From NCBI GenBank assembly GCA_018664075.1, contig JABJOY010000034.1, forward strand, positions 1-64,000: a stretch of 64,000 nt of DNA, read 5' to 3'. The position numbers and the translations under genes are program-made. The notes under the pieces were generated by a model that was given only the letters and a program-made list of their open reading frames with translations, had not been told where the DNA came from and made no database searches. Source of the DNA: Porticoccaceae bacterium. GTDB taxonomy: Bacteria > Pseudomonadota > Gammaproteobacteria > Pseudomonadales > Porticoccaceae. Numbering within the stretch: position 1 is the stretch's first letter; each line of letters starts with the position of its first letter. Below are positions 25,830 to 34,265 of the stretch, in pieces.

Positions 25830-27101
25830 ATGAATTCAATTATCAGTAATCAGGTGGCGTCGCCTTTTAGTAAGAGCCGTCAACACCAGCTTAAATTTCA
25901 GTCGATTTTGTCTGAGGCTGCACAGCTATTTAATTGGCAGGGGTCCCGGGCGACTACTCTTGCCGATATTGCAGGCAGCATGCAGCTGACTAAAACCTGC
26001 GTCTATTATTACGTCAAAACCAAAGAAGACCTTATCTATCAATGCTATGTCTCCAGCTGTGATATGTGGATGAATCGTGTGCAGCAGGCCAATCAACTGC
26101 CGGGCAATGGTGTAGAGAAAATCGTCTCAATGGTGAAAGGGCATTTTTACCAGTATGTAGAGACATTGCAGGGCACCAGCCCCCATTTCGCGATGCTGAC
26201 AGAGGTGTCTACTCTGGATAAGCAGCATGCCGATGATATCAAGCAGCGCTGGGCCGAGGTCTTTGCTGTGTGCCAGCAGATGGTGGAGCAGGGTATTGAT
26301 GAGGGGTTGATTGAGGACCTGGATCCAGTGGTTATTGTTTCTGGTATTTTTTCAATTTTGCAATGGTTCCCGGTATGGCTCAATCGCTCCCATGCGGCAA
26401 ACCCTGAACCGGTTATCGATGGGGTGCTGGATATTATGGTCAATGGCCTGTCTGCTCAGAGGCATCAGTTTGAGGCTATCCGGTTTCCCCAGCTTAGTCA
26501 TCTATCTCTGGACAGCTTTGATCGGGACTTTCAGAACCTGCTTAAGCGGGAAGCTTTCTATCGGGTTGGGTCGATTTATTTCAATCAGAAAGGTTACAAA
26601 GGCACCTCTCTTGACGAGATTGCCAGTTCTCTGGATGTGACCAAAGGTGCTTTTTATTATCATATAAAAAATAAAGAGGAGCTGTTATACCAGTGTTTTA
26701 ATCGCACCCTTGATGTTGAGGGTGCGCTGCTGGGTAATGCCGGTTCAGTGCAGGGTACTGGTCTGAAAAAAGTCGAACTGTCCCTGCGCTATCTGTTTAA
26801 TGTGCAGTTCAGTGAGCAGGGGCCATTGATTCGTTATCGCGCCCTGCCATCATTGGATGAAGAACACCGTAAAGATATTTTAAAAGCGACCAAGGCAAAC
26901 AGTAAGATTCTTGGTACCTATATCGCCCAGGGTTTTGACGATAGCTCTCTGCGCAAAATTGATGTGGATATTGCCCAGAACGTTCTCTCTGGTGCGGTTG
27001 AGGCGAGCCCGGATCTGGCCGAATGGATGGACGATATTGAAGCTCCTGAATTATCCGCAGCCTACTTTCATCTGTTTATCAATGGCCTGTCGCGGCGGTA
27101 A
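25830..27101 (+). CDS. Double TetR-family transcription regulator (two HTH domains in one chain)
   Basis: At 423 residues it is twice the normal TetR length. A TetR_N helix-turn-helix lies at about residues 24-70 (TTLADIAGSMQLTKTCVYYYVKTKEDL). A second lies at about 241-290 (TSLDEIASSLDVTKGAFYYHIKNKEEL). Each is followed by a ligand/dimerisation-like helical region of about 150 residues. The chain is therefore a tandem duplication or fusion, perhaps a built-in pseudo-dimer. Its probable operator lies at 25779-25801. The downstream alcohol dehydrogenase, thioesterase and SDR, on the same strand with short gaps, are its likely targets. The ligand is unknown; TetR proteins near acyl-CoA genes often sense acyl-CoAs. 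Confidence 0.88.
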   Translation: MNSIISNQVASPFSKSRQHQLKFQSILSEAAQLFNWQGSRATTLADIAGSMQLTKTCVYYYVKTKEDLIYQCYVSSCDMWMNRVQQANQLPGNGVEKIVSMVKGHFYQYVETLQGTSPHFAMLTEVSTLDKQHADDIKQRWAEVFAVCQQMVEQGIDEGLIEDLDPVVIVSGIFSILQWFPVWLNRSHAANPEPVIDGVLDIMVNGLSAQRHQFEAIRFPQLSHLSLDSFDRDFQNLLKREAFYRVGSIYFNQKGYKGTSLDEIASSLDVTKGAFYYHIKNKEELLYQCFNRTLDVEGALLGNAGSVQGTGLKKVELSLRYLFNVQFSEQGPLIRYRALPSLDEEHRKDILKATKANSKILGTYIAQGFDDSSLRKIDVDIAQNVLSGAVEASPDLAEWMDDIEAPELSAAYFHLFINGLSRR

Positions 27102-27128
27102 TTAAAATTACAATAATAAGAGTGAGCT

Positions 27129-28286
27129 ATGCACAGTTTTTTATTTAATACAGTTTCAGATGTGCTGTCCGGTCCCGGTACCTCTGGACAGTTGGGAGAA
27201 ATGGCTGCGGCCATGGGTATTGAGCGGCTGTTTGTGGTTACCGATCCGGGGATTATTCAATTTGGTCTTTTGCAACAGGCAGTCGAGAGCCTTGAGGCAA
27301 ATAATATTGCCCTGCATATCTACTCCGATATTGTTGCCGACCCGCCTGAATCTGTTGTTATGAACGCGATGCATGCGGCCCAGGACTTTGGCTGTGATGG
27401 GGTGATTGGTTTTGGTGGCGGCAGCTCTATGGATGTGGCCAAGCTGCTAGCTGTGCTGATTAAAGGCGAGCAACAGCTGGCAGATATTTATGGTGTCGAC
27501 CAGATTATTGGTGGCCGCCTGCCATTGATTCAGGTGCCCACTACAGCGGGCACTGGTTCGGAAGCCACTATGGTGTCAATTATTACCACCGGTGAAACTA
27601 CCAAAGCTGGAGTGGTCAGCCGCACATTGTTGGCGGATAAAATTATTCTTGATGCTGCTCTGACCACTGGTCTGCCTCCAGCAGTTACAGCGGCCACTGG
27701 TATTGATGCAATGGTCCATGCCATTGAAGCTTTTACCAGCAAACGTTTAAAGAACCCATTGTCAGATATGCTTGCCCGCGAGGCCTTGAGGCTGATGGCG
27801 GGTAATATTGAAACCGCGGTTAAGCAGGGCGATAACCTGGAGGCGCGCAGTGCCATGCTGCTGGGTGCCATGCTCGCGGGTCAGGCTTTTGCCAATGCGC
27901 CGGTTGCCGCTGTGCATGGGTTGGCCTATCCATTGGGGGGTAATTATCATATTCCCCACGGACTGAGTAATTCTCTGGTGCTGCCCCATGTGTTGCGGTT
28001 TAACGCCTCTGAGGCTGCGGATCTCTATGCCCAGCTTGCGCCGATTATTTTGCCCGGGCAGCAGTTGCCGGACGACCCCATTGCTGTAACCCAGATACTG
28101 GCCGATTACTTTTTGGCTCTGGCTGAAGACCTTGGGTTGCAGACAACTTTACGGCAGATGAATATCCCCGAAGCGGATTTATCCATGCTTGCCCAAGAGG
28201 CCATGTTGCAGCAGCGGCTACTGATCAATAACCCCCGTGAGCTGACGCTGGACGATGCGCTGGCCATTTATCGACAGGCATTTTAA
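27129..28286 (+). CDS. Iron-containing alcohol dehydrogenase
   Basis: A 385-residue group III (Fe-dependent) alcohol dehydrogenase, oxidising an alcohol or reducing an aldehyde with NAD(P). The nucleotide motif GFGGGSSMDVAK is complete, and the metal ligands appear in TGIDAMVHAIEAF and AAVHGLAYPLGGNYHIPHG. The ribosome region GAGTGAG precedes the ATG. It lies 27 bases after the double TetR gene and overlaps the thioesterase gene by one base, so it belongs to that operon. Substrate unknown; branched or terpenoid alcohols are possible given the downstream acyl-CoA genes. Confidence 0.9.
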   Translation: MHSFLFNTVSDVLSGPGTSGQLGEMAAAMGIERLFVVTDPGIIQFGLLQQAVESLEANNIALHIYSDIVADPPESVVMNAMHAAQDFGCDGVIGFGGGSSMDVAKLLAVLIKGEQQLADIYGVDQIIGGRLPLIQVPTTAGTGSEATMVSIITTGETTKAGVVSRTLLADKIILDAALTTGLPPAVTAATGIDAMVHAIEAFTSKRLKNPLSDMLAREALRLMAGNIETAVKQGDNLEARSAMLLGAMLAGQAFANAPVAAVHGLAYPLGGNYHIPHGLSNSLVLPHVLRFNASEAADLYAQLAPIILPGQQLPDDPIAVTQILADYFLALAEDLGLQTTLRQMNIPEADLSMLAQEAMLQQRLLINNPRELTLDDALAIYRQAF

Positions 28287-28723
28287 TGATGAACCATGCA
28301 GATAAGCGCTCTGGCTATAGATACTTTGCGGATATCACCAGTCGCTGGATGGACAATGATATTTATGGCCATGTTAATAATGTGGTCTATTACAGTTACT
28401 TTGATTCTGTGGCTAACCAATACCTGATTGATAAGGGCGGGCTGGATATTCACAGTGCCAATGTTATTGGTTTTGTGGTGGCGTCGAGCTGTGAATATAA
28501 ATCTCCGGTGGCCTATCCGGATTTGCTCGAAGCCGGATTTAGGGTAAACCGGTTGGGTAATAGTTCAGTGGAATATGGTATTGGTATTTTTAAGAAGGGG
28601 GCTCAGGCAGCCTCTGCCCATGGTACTTTTACCCATGTTTTTGTTGATCGTGAGACGGATAAATCAGTGCCGATTCCGCAGCAGATAAGAGCGGCTCTGG
28701 AAGCGGTTTCTGTAGCTATTTAA
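28286..28723 (+). CDS. Hotdog-fold acyl-CoA thioesterase (4HBT family)
   Basis: A 145-residue protein with the 4-hydroxybenzoyl-CoA thioesterase signature RWMDNDIYGHVNNVVYYSYFDS, including the aspartate and the HVNN loop. It would hydrolyse an acyl-CoA to free acid and CoA in the cytosol. Its start overlaps the alcohol dehydrogenase stop (TAATG), with a second ATG directly after. Its size and motif are normal; the acyl group is unknown. Confidence 0.85.
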   Translation: MMNHADKRSGYRYFADITSRWMDNDIYGHVNNVVYYSYFDSVANQYLIDKGGLDIHSANVIGFVVASSCEYKSPVAYPDLLEAGFRVNRLGNSSVEYGIGIFKKGAQAASAHGTFTHVFVDRETDKSVPIPQQIRAALEAVSVAI

Positions 28724-28762
28724 TTCAAGACAGAAATAATAAATTAAAAATCTGGAATATTT

Positions 28763-29563
28763 ATGGATATTAACAATCAAATCGTGGTTGTGACTGGTGG
28801 TGCTAATGGCATTGGTCGTGCACTCTGTGAAAAGTTTGCCGCAGCTGGTGCCAGAGTCGCAGTGGTGGATTTGGATATGGACTCTGCCACTAGAGTGGCT
28901 GCGGAGATAGATGGTATCGCCCTGGCCGCTGATGTTGGTGTCGAGGCGGATATTCAGTCTCTGGTAAAAGCCACCGAAGAGCAGCTTGGGCCGATTGATA
29001 TTTTTGTTTCCAATGCAGGTGTTTCATACAGCGATGCCCCGGGTTGGATGGCAGCCTCTGCTGCCAATGAACATTGGATGAGCAGCTGGAATATCAATGT
29101 TATGGCCCATGTGTTTGCCGCTCGCGCTGTGGTGCCGAGCATGATTAAGCGCGGCGGTGGCTATCTGGTTAATGTTGCCTCTGGTGCCTCTCTGTTGTGT
29201 CAGATCGGTGATGCGGCCTATTCAACGACCAAGACTGCGGCGGTTGGTTTTGCTGAGTCGCTGGCGATAACCCATGGCGATCACAACATTAAAGTCTCTG
29301 TGGTTTGCCCGCTGTATGTGGCTACTGCCATGACGGAAGGAGGCCGGGGTGTGAGTGGTCAGGATAGAGTAATGACCGCAGATGAGGCTGCAGATGCGGT
29401 GTTTGCGGGAATGGAAGCCGAGACCTTTATGATTCTGCCCCATGCCGAATTGGCGACCTATGCGGAGCGCAAGAATGCTGATTATGATCGCTGGTTGAAG
29501 GGGATGCGTCGTATGCGTCAGGGTTTGCTGGAGCAACATCCTGATTATGCTTACAAGGTGTAA
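28763..29563 (+). CDS. Short-chain dehydrogenase/reductase
   Basis: The 266-residue classical SDR has TGGANGIG for the cofactor, SNAGVS, the catalytic serine in VASGAS, and the catalytic YSTTK pair. Asp at the end of the second strand (VVDLD) suggests NAD(H). It lies 39 bases after the thioesterase gene and one codon before the transglycosylase gene, so it is probably in the double TetR regulon. Substrate unknown. Confidence 0.88.
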   Translation: MDINNQIVVVTGGANGIGRALCEKFAAAGARVAVVDLDMDSATRVAAEIDGIALAADVGVEADIQSLVKATEEQLGPIDIFVSNAGVSYSDAPGWMAASAANEHWMSSWNINVMAHVFAARAVVPSMIKRGGGYLVNVASGASLLCQIGDAAYSTTKTAAVGFAESLAITHGDHNIKVSVVCPLYVATAMTEGGRGVSGQDRVMTADEAADAVFAGMEAETFMILPHAELATYAERKNADYDRWLKGMRRMRQGLLEQHPDYAYKV

Positions 29564-30655
29564 GTGATTTTTAGTATGGGTTATTTCGCTGCAATTTTTG
29601 GTCTGCTGATGGGTTTATCCTGGCAGGCTAGCGGCATTGATTATGATTCCTATGATGAAGATGTAGCGGCGTTGTTGTGGGAATATCAGAATGAAGCTGA
29701 GGAGGAGTCTTCCCAGGCTGAGGGCTCTTTGTCCGCTGAGGGCTCTTTACCAGCTAAAGGCTCTATCAAACCCTCAGTACTGGTTTTTAATGATGTCGCC
29801 GACAGCGATACTCTGATTGATTTTGAAACTGGTTTGGTGATTGTGCGGGCGATCACAGTTGAGCGTCTGCGGGAATCAATTGTCGATGTGCTACTGACGC
29901 AAATTGACCCTGCGGTGATTGATGCAAAAACCGCCCGTGATTTTGGTCTGGTAAACAGTAAAACCAACCGGCCATTTTTCTGGAAACAGATTGTCGATCA
30001 ATATGGCAAGCCAATTGCGAAGCCCTGGCGGGCACAGAGTTTTGCTGAGCATCTGACCCGCAATCCCCGCAAGCAAAATGGCCGCTTTAGCATAAAGATT
30101 AATATGGTCGAGGAGCATAAAGATATTGCCGGGGGCAAATATATCAAATATGCCAGAGCCGCTTCCCGTGATCACAATGTGTCCCTGTCAATGATGATGG
30201 CCATTATGGAAACCGAGTCCTCTTTTAACCCCCTGGCGCGTTCGAGATCCAATGCGCTGGGGTTGATGCAAATAAAAGCTGATACTGCAGGGCGAGATTA
30301 TTTTTCCATTATCAAGGGCTACAGGCATACGCCCAGTTCGTCGTATCTATATAAACCGGCGAATAATATTGAGGTGGCGGCGGGTTACCTGCATATTCTG
30401 CAGACCCGTTATCTAGCTGGTATCAAGCATCCGAAAAAACGCGAGTACGCGATGATTTCAAGCTATAACGGCGGTGCTGGGAATCTGTGGCGCAGTCTTG
30501 ATAGAAGGGGCAACAAAACCAAGTCTCTGGCGCGGATCAATAAAATGTCGGTGCGCCAGTTTTATTGGTTTTTGACCAACAGGCATATCCGCAGAGAAAC
30601 CAGGGATTATCTAAAAAAAGTCAGTAGCAAACAGCAAAAATATATCAATTTGTAA
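29564..30655 (+). CDS. MltC-like membrane-bound lytic murein transglycosylase
   Basis: Cleaves peptidoglycan strands to 1,6-anhydro muropeptides in the periplasm. The 363-residue protein carries an N-terminal signal or anchor, an MltC-type N-domain (VFNDVADSDTLIDFETGLVIVRAI), and a C-terminal SLT domain. The catalytic glutamate is in METESSFNP, and ALGLMQI and ISSYNGGAGNLWR are the usual substrate-cleft motifs. There is no obvious lipobox, unlike E. coli MltC. Six-residue repeats occupy residues about 52-69. It starts with GTG directly at the SDR stop (an ATG at 29576 is possible) and is convergent with tesB, only 15 bases away. Confidence 0.85.
   Translation: MIFSMGYFAAIFGLLMGLSWQASGIDYDSYDEDVAALLWEYQNEAEEESSQAEGSLSAEGSLPAKGSIKPSVLVFNDVADSDTLIDFETGLVIVRAITVERLRESIVDVLLTQIDPAVIDAKTARDFGLVNSKTNRPFFWKQIVDQYGKPIAKPWRAQSFAEHLTRNPRKQNGRFSIKINMVEEHKDIAGGKYIKYARAASRDHNVSLSMMMAIMETESSFNPLARSRSNALGLMQIKADTAGRDYFSIIKGYRHTPSSSYLYKPANNIEVAAGYLHILQTRYLAGIKHPKKREYAMISSYNGGAGNLWRSLDRRGNKTKSLARINKMSVRQFYWFLTNRHIRRETRDYLKKVSSKQQKYINL
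29717..29770. repeat. 18-base tandem repeat, three copies
   Basis: Three 18-base units (consensus GCTGAGGGCTCTTTNNCN; the third diverged) encode AEGSLS-AEGSLP-AKGSIK in the linker of the MltC-like enzyme. The reading frame is kept, so copy-number change would alter only linker length. Confidence 0.85.
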
Positions 30656-30668
30656 CTGTCTATTATCA

Positions 30669-30696
30669 GGTTAATCCTTATGCAAGCGGATTAACC
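30669..30696. terminator. Perfect 9-bp hairpin over the tesB stop codon
   Basis: GGTTAATCC and GGATTAACC pair perfectly around a ten-base loop. The hairpin covers the last codons and stop of tesB, between convergent genes. There is no T tract, so it may act as an mRNA-end stabiliser or weak terminator. Confidence 0.45.
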
Positions 30697-31561
30697 CTTC
30701 TTGAATAGTGCTGGCAACCAACCGCCCATCGCGACTGAAGAACGAACCTCGACTCAGGCCCCTGGCATGGCTGGAGCGTGGGCTGTCCATTACATAGAGC
30801 AACCATTCGTCGGCGCGGAAGCTATCGTGAAACCAAATACAGTGATCCAGAGAGGCTGGCTGTAATTTGGGGTTCATAATGCTAACCCGATGGGGCAACA
30901 ATGAGGTACCCATCAGGCTGAAGTCTGAGGCATAGGCCAAAATAGCATGGTGTAGGGGCTGATTATCCTGCTCCGCCAACTCGGCTATGGAGCCGCTGGC
31001 TTTGATCCAGATTTGCTGTTCCGGTTTGCGGCTGCTGGGGTTGGCGTAATCGATGGGGTCTACCGAGCGCATTTCAATAGGGCGCAATGAGGGGCGGTGT
31101 GCTGCGGCTCTTGCACTGGCTTTATCACTGCGTTCGGCAATCAGTTTTTGCCAGCGCTCATTGTCATCTGCAAGGCCTTCTGGCCCTTCACAGTCAGGCA
31201 TGTCGGCCTGATGATTCAACCCTTCCTCGGCCACCTGAAATGATAGCTCAGTATTGAAAATGGCTTTGCCACGCTGGGAGCCAACTACCCGACGTGTGGT
31301 GAATGATCCGCCGTCACGGATACCATCGACCTGATAGAGAATAGGCACTGAGGGGTCTCCGGGGCGCAAAAAATACGCATGCTGGGAATGCACCATGCGA
31401 TCTTCTGGCACAGTATCCTGGGCTGCCCGCATGGCCTGGGCAAATACCTGACCGCCAAAGACTCGCTTGTTGCCGCTCTTGGGAGTTTGGCCGCGGTAGA
31501 TATTTTCATCGATCTTCTCCAATGAAAGAGTATCCAGAAGTTGCTGTAGTGCTTGGCTCAT
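30671..31561 (-). CDS. tesB: Acyl-CoA thioesterase II (TesB family)
   Basis: Hydrolyses a broad range of acyl-CoAs, relieving CoA shortage during beta-oxidation. The 296-residue double-hotdog protein shows NIYRGQTP, RVFGGQVFAQAMRAA and the C-terminal YASDFSLMGTSLLPH with the active-site aspartate, then LDHCIWFHDSFRADEWLLY. Length is normal. It is divergent from the first acyl-CoA dehydrogenase pair; the shared 283-base interval probably holds promoters for both. Confidence 0.93.
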   Translation of the reverse strand: MSQALQQLLDTLSLEKIDENIYRGQTPKSGNKRVFGGQVFAQAMRAAQDTVPEDRMVHSQHAYFLRPGDPSVPILYQVDGIRDGGSFTTRRVVGSQRGKAIFNTELSFQVAEEGLNHQADMPDCEGPEGLADDNERWQKLIAERSDKASARAAAHRPSLRPIEMRSVDPIDYANPSSRKPEQQIWIKASGSIAELAEQDNQPLHHAILAYASDFSLMGTSLLPHRVSIMNPKLQPASLDHCIWFHDSFRADEWLLYVMDSPRSSHARGLSRGSFFSRDGRLVASTIQEGLIRLHKD

Positions 31562-31844
31562 GCAGTTGTTGTCCTGAGTTCAATTGTGGTGTGGGGTGTT
31601 TCGATAATTTTCCGGATTATAACCCAATGCCGGTACTTTATCTGATTACAGGTTACCCGGTCGACCTGGGTTGTATTGGCTTGGGAAATAACGGAATTTA
31701 GTCCGCCAATACTTGAAAGGAACAATAACATACTGTAAGTTCAATTTTCGATTTTTCCTGATGCATCCCAGTACAGGCAACAGTTATTCAGGCTAAAAAA
31801 ACTTAGCGATAATTAAAAAGTAACTTAAAAAGCAGGAGCCCAAT
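31562..31844. promoter_or_regulatory. Divergent control region between tesB and the first dehydrogenase pair
   Basis: A 283-base interval without genes. It contains a GGTCGACC-centred palindrome (about 31663-31676, CC-c-GGTCGACC-t-GG) that could bind a regulator, and a good ribosome site (CAGGAG) before the GTG at 31845. No clear consensus promoter could be fixed. Confidence 0.35.
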
Positions 31845-33023
31845 GTGAGTGATTTAAACACTTTCCGCCAGGAAACCAGAGACTGGCTAGAGGAGAACTG
31901 TCCCCCAACTATGCGTAAACCCGCCAAAGGTGGTGAGGAGATGTGCTGGGGTGGGCGTAACTTTAAGTTTGCCAGTGAAGAGCAGAAACAATGGATGGAG
32001 CGCATGGGCGCCAAAGGCTGGACGGCGCCAGATTGGCCCACCGAATATGGCGGCGGTGGCCTGGATAAAGCCGAACATAAAATTCTCAAAGAAGAGCTGG
32101 GGCGCATTAATGCCCGCTCACCTCTGGATAGCTTTGGTATTTGGATGATTGGACCGGCGCTGCTGAAGTTTGGTTCAGAGGCATTAAAGCAGCAGCATCT
32201 GCCCCCCATTATTCGCGGTGAGATTCGCTGGTGTCAGGGCTATTCCGAGCCCGGTGCTGGTTCTGACCTGGCGGGTCTGCAGTCCAAAGGTGAGGATATG
32301 GGTGACCATTTTATTGCCAATGGGCAAAAGGTCTGGACCTCCTATGGTGATAAGGCGGACTGGATGTTCTGCCTGCTGCGCACAGATTCAGAAGCCAAGA
32401 AACAGATGGGTATCAGTCTGGTGCTGTTTGATATGGAAACCCCCGGGGTGACGCCAAAGCCCATCAAGCTGATTTCTGGTAGTTCACCGTTCTGCGAAAC
32501 TTTCCTTGATGATGTTCGTGTTGAGAAAGATCAGGTTGTCGGTGAAGTGAATCAGGGCTGGACCATTGCCAAATATCTGCTTACCCATGAACGGGAAATG
32601 ATTGGCGGCATGGGCATGACGGATGTTGGTTCTCAAACTCTGGGACAGGTTGCAGCCAAGGCTCTGGGTGTCGAGCATGGCCGTATGAACAACCCATTAT
32701 TGCGCGCTGAAGTCGCCAAATGGGAAATTGACGGCGCCTGTTTTGCATTGACGGCGGAGCGCGTTACAGACGAAGTCAAATCTGGCCATGGCGTAGGTGC
32801 TACCTCAGCCATGCTCAAGTACTACGGTACCGAGCTCAACAAACGCCGCTTTGAAACATTGCTCAAGGTTAATGGCAGCGATGCCATGGTGTGGGAAGGT
32901 GAGGCTTCCAATGAAGGCTGGCTGCCGCGCACCTGGCTGCGCACCAAAGGTAATTCCATTGAAGGCGGAACCTCAGAGATTCAGCTCAATGTGATCGCTA
33001 AAAATATCCTCGGCCTGGGCTAG
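31845..33023 (+). CDS. Acyl-CoA dehydrogenase, catalytic-type long subunit of pair 1
   Basis: The 392-residue flavoprotein introduces the alpha-beta double bond into an acyl-CoA. The FAD/substrate loop WCQGYSEPGAGSDLA is intact. The C-terminal motif reads EGGTSEIQ, so the MCAD-type catalytic Glu position is Gly, but Glu249 in THER on helix G fits the base of isovaleryl-CoA- and FadE26-like enzymes. The next gene encodes a shorter homologue without either base. Such adjacent pairs form alpha2beta2 heterotetramers in steroid degradation (FadE26-FadE27, FadE28-FadE29). It begins with GTG after a good CAGGAG. The family is certain and the heteromer is inferred. Substrate unknown. Confidence 0.9.
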   Translation: MSDLNTFRQETRDWLEENCPPTMRKPAKGGEEMCWGGRNFKFASEEQKQWMERMGAKGWTAPDWPTEYGGGGLDKAEHKILKEELGRINARSPLDSFGIWMIGPALLKFGSEALKQQHLPPIIRGEIRWCQGYSEPGAGSDLAGLQSKGEDMGDHFIANGQKVWTSYGDKADWMFCLLRTDSEAKKQMGISLVLFDMETPGVTPKPIKLISGSSPFCETFLDDVRVEKDQVVGEVNQGWTIAKYLLTHEREMIGGMGMTDVGSQTLGQVAAKALGVEHGRMNNPLLRAEVAKWEIDGACFALTAERVTDEVKSGHGVGATSAMLKYYGTELNKRRFETLLKVNGSDAMVWEGEASNEGWLPRTWLRTKGNSIEGGTSEIQLNVIAKNILGLG

Positions 33024-33065
33024 TAATGCTGCGCAAGCACTAACAGAATTTAAAGGTACAGAATC

Positions 33066-34205
33066 ATGGCACTAGTATTAAACGAAGAGCAGCAGATGCT
33101 CAAAGAATCAGCCCAGGGTTTTCTGGCTGAGTTCGCTCCTGTTTCAGAGCTGCGCAAGCAGCGGGATGCTGGCAGTGAAACTGGATATGCGGGCAATCTC
33201 TGGGGCCAGATGGTCGATATGGGTTGGGCAGCGATTTTGGTTCCCGAAGCCTATGGTGGTTTGGAGTTTGGTCATGTTGGTATGGGTCAGATTGTTGAGC
33301 AGACCGGCCGCACATTAACCGCCTCACCATTGTTTGCTACTGGGGTATTGGGTGTAACAGCTATCAATGGGGCGGGCAGCGAAGAGCAAAAAACTGAATT
33401 ACTTGGCGCCATTGCCGGCGGTGAAATCACCACGGCTCTGGCCGTTGATGAAAAGGCTCATCATGCACCGGCGCAAGTCAGTATGGCGGCCACTAAACAG
33501 GGTCAAGGTTACAGTCTCAATGGCCATAAATGTTTTGTCGCTGATGGCGGCACTGCGGACAAGCTAATTGTGGCGGCACGCACCTCCGGTGAAGCGGGTG
33601 ATATGCAAGGTATTAGCCTGTTTATTGTGGATCGTGCAGCGTCGGGCGTTGAGGTTGAGCGCACAGCAATGACCGATGGTCGTAACTATGCCAATATTAG
33701 TTTTAATAATGTTGAGGTGGCTGACGCTGCATTGCTGGGTGAAGAGGGCAAAGGCTTTAGGGCCCTGTCTGCCACTCTGGATGCGGGCAATGTGTATCTG
33801 GCAGCTGAGTTGCTTGGTATCGCTCAGGAGAGCTTTGACCGCACCTTGCAGTACCTTAAAGAGCGCAAGCAATTTGGTGTGTTGATTGGTTCATTCCAGG
33901 CGTTGCAGCACCGTGCTGCGGACTGGTGGAGTCAGGTTGAGCTGTGCAAGTCTATTGTGCTAAAGGCACTGCAAGCTATGGATGCAGCTGATGCCAAGGT
34001 TCCGGCACTGGCCAGTATTGCCAAAGCCAAGCTGAGTGAAGTGGCTGAGCTGGCGACCAATGAAGCCATTCAGATGCATGCGGGCATTGGTATGACCGAC
34101 GAATATGAGATTGGCTTTTTTATAAAACGGTCGCGTCCGGCCCAGACATTGTTTGGCGATAACAGTTACCATACGGATCGTTTTGCTCTGCTTAACGGGT
34201 ATTGA
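33066..34205 (+). CDS. Acyl-CoA dehydrogenase homologue, non-catalytic short subunit of pair 1
   Basis: The 379-residue partner of the preceding gene, 42 bases downstream. It has the overall fold (EEQQMLKESAQGF at the N-terminus, QFGVLIGSFQALQHRAADWW and MHAGIGMTDEYEIG), but it lacks the E-R motif on helix G. The C-terminal flavin motif is replaced by LFGDNSYHTDR, the hallmark of the small subunits of heterotetrameric dehydrogenases. It probably completes the FAD site and substrate pocket rather than acting alone. Confidence 0.88.
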   Translation: MALVLNEEQQMLKESAQGFLAEFAPVSELRKQRDAGSETGYAGNLWGQMVDMGWAAILVPEAYGGLEFGHVGMGQIVEQTGRTLTASPLFATGVLGVTAINGAGSEEQKTELLGAIAGGEITTALAVDEKAHHAPAQVSMAATKQGQGYSLNGHKCFVADGGTADKLIVAARTSGEAGDMQGISLFIVDRAASGVEVERTAMTDGRNYANISFNNVEVADAALLGEEGKGFRALSATLDAGNVYLAAELLGIAQESFDRTLQYLKERKQFGVLIGSFQALQHRAADWWSQVELCKSIVLKALQAMDAADAKVPALASIAKAKLSEVAELATNEAIQMHAGIGMTDEYEIGFFIKRSRPAQTLFGDNSYHTDRFALLNGY

Positions 34206-34265
34206 GAGAGCAAAATTTACTATAGCCGCCTCTGTAAAAATTAAAAACAATTAAGGAATATAACG

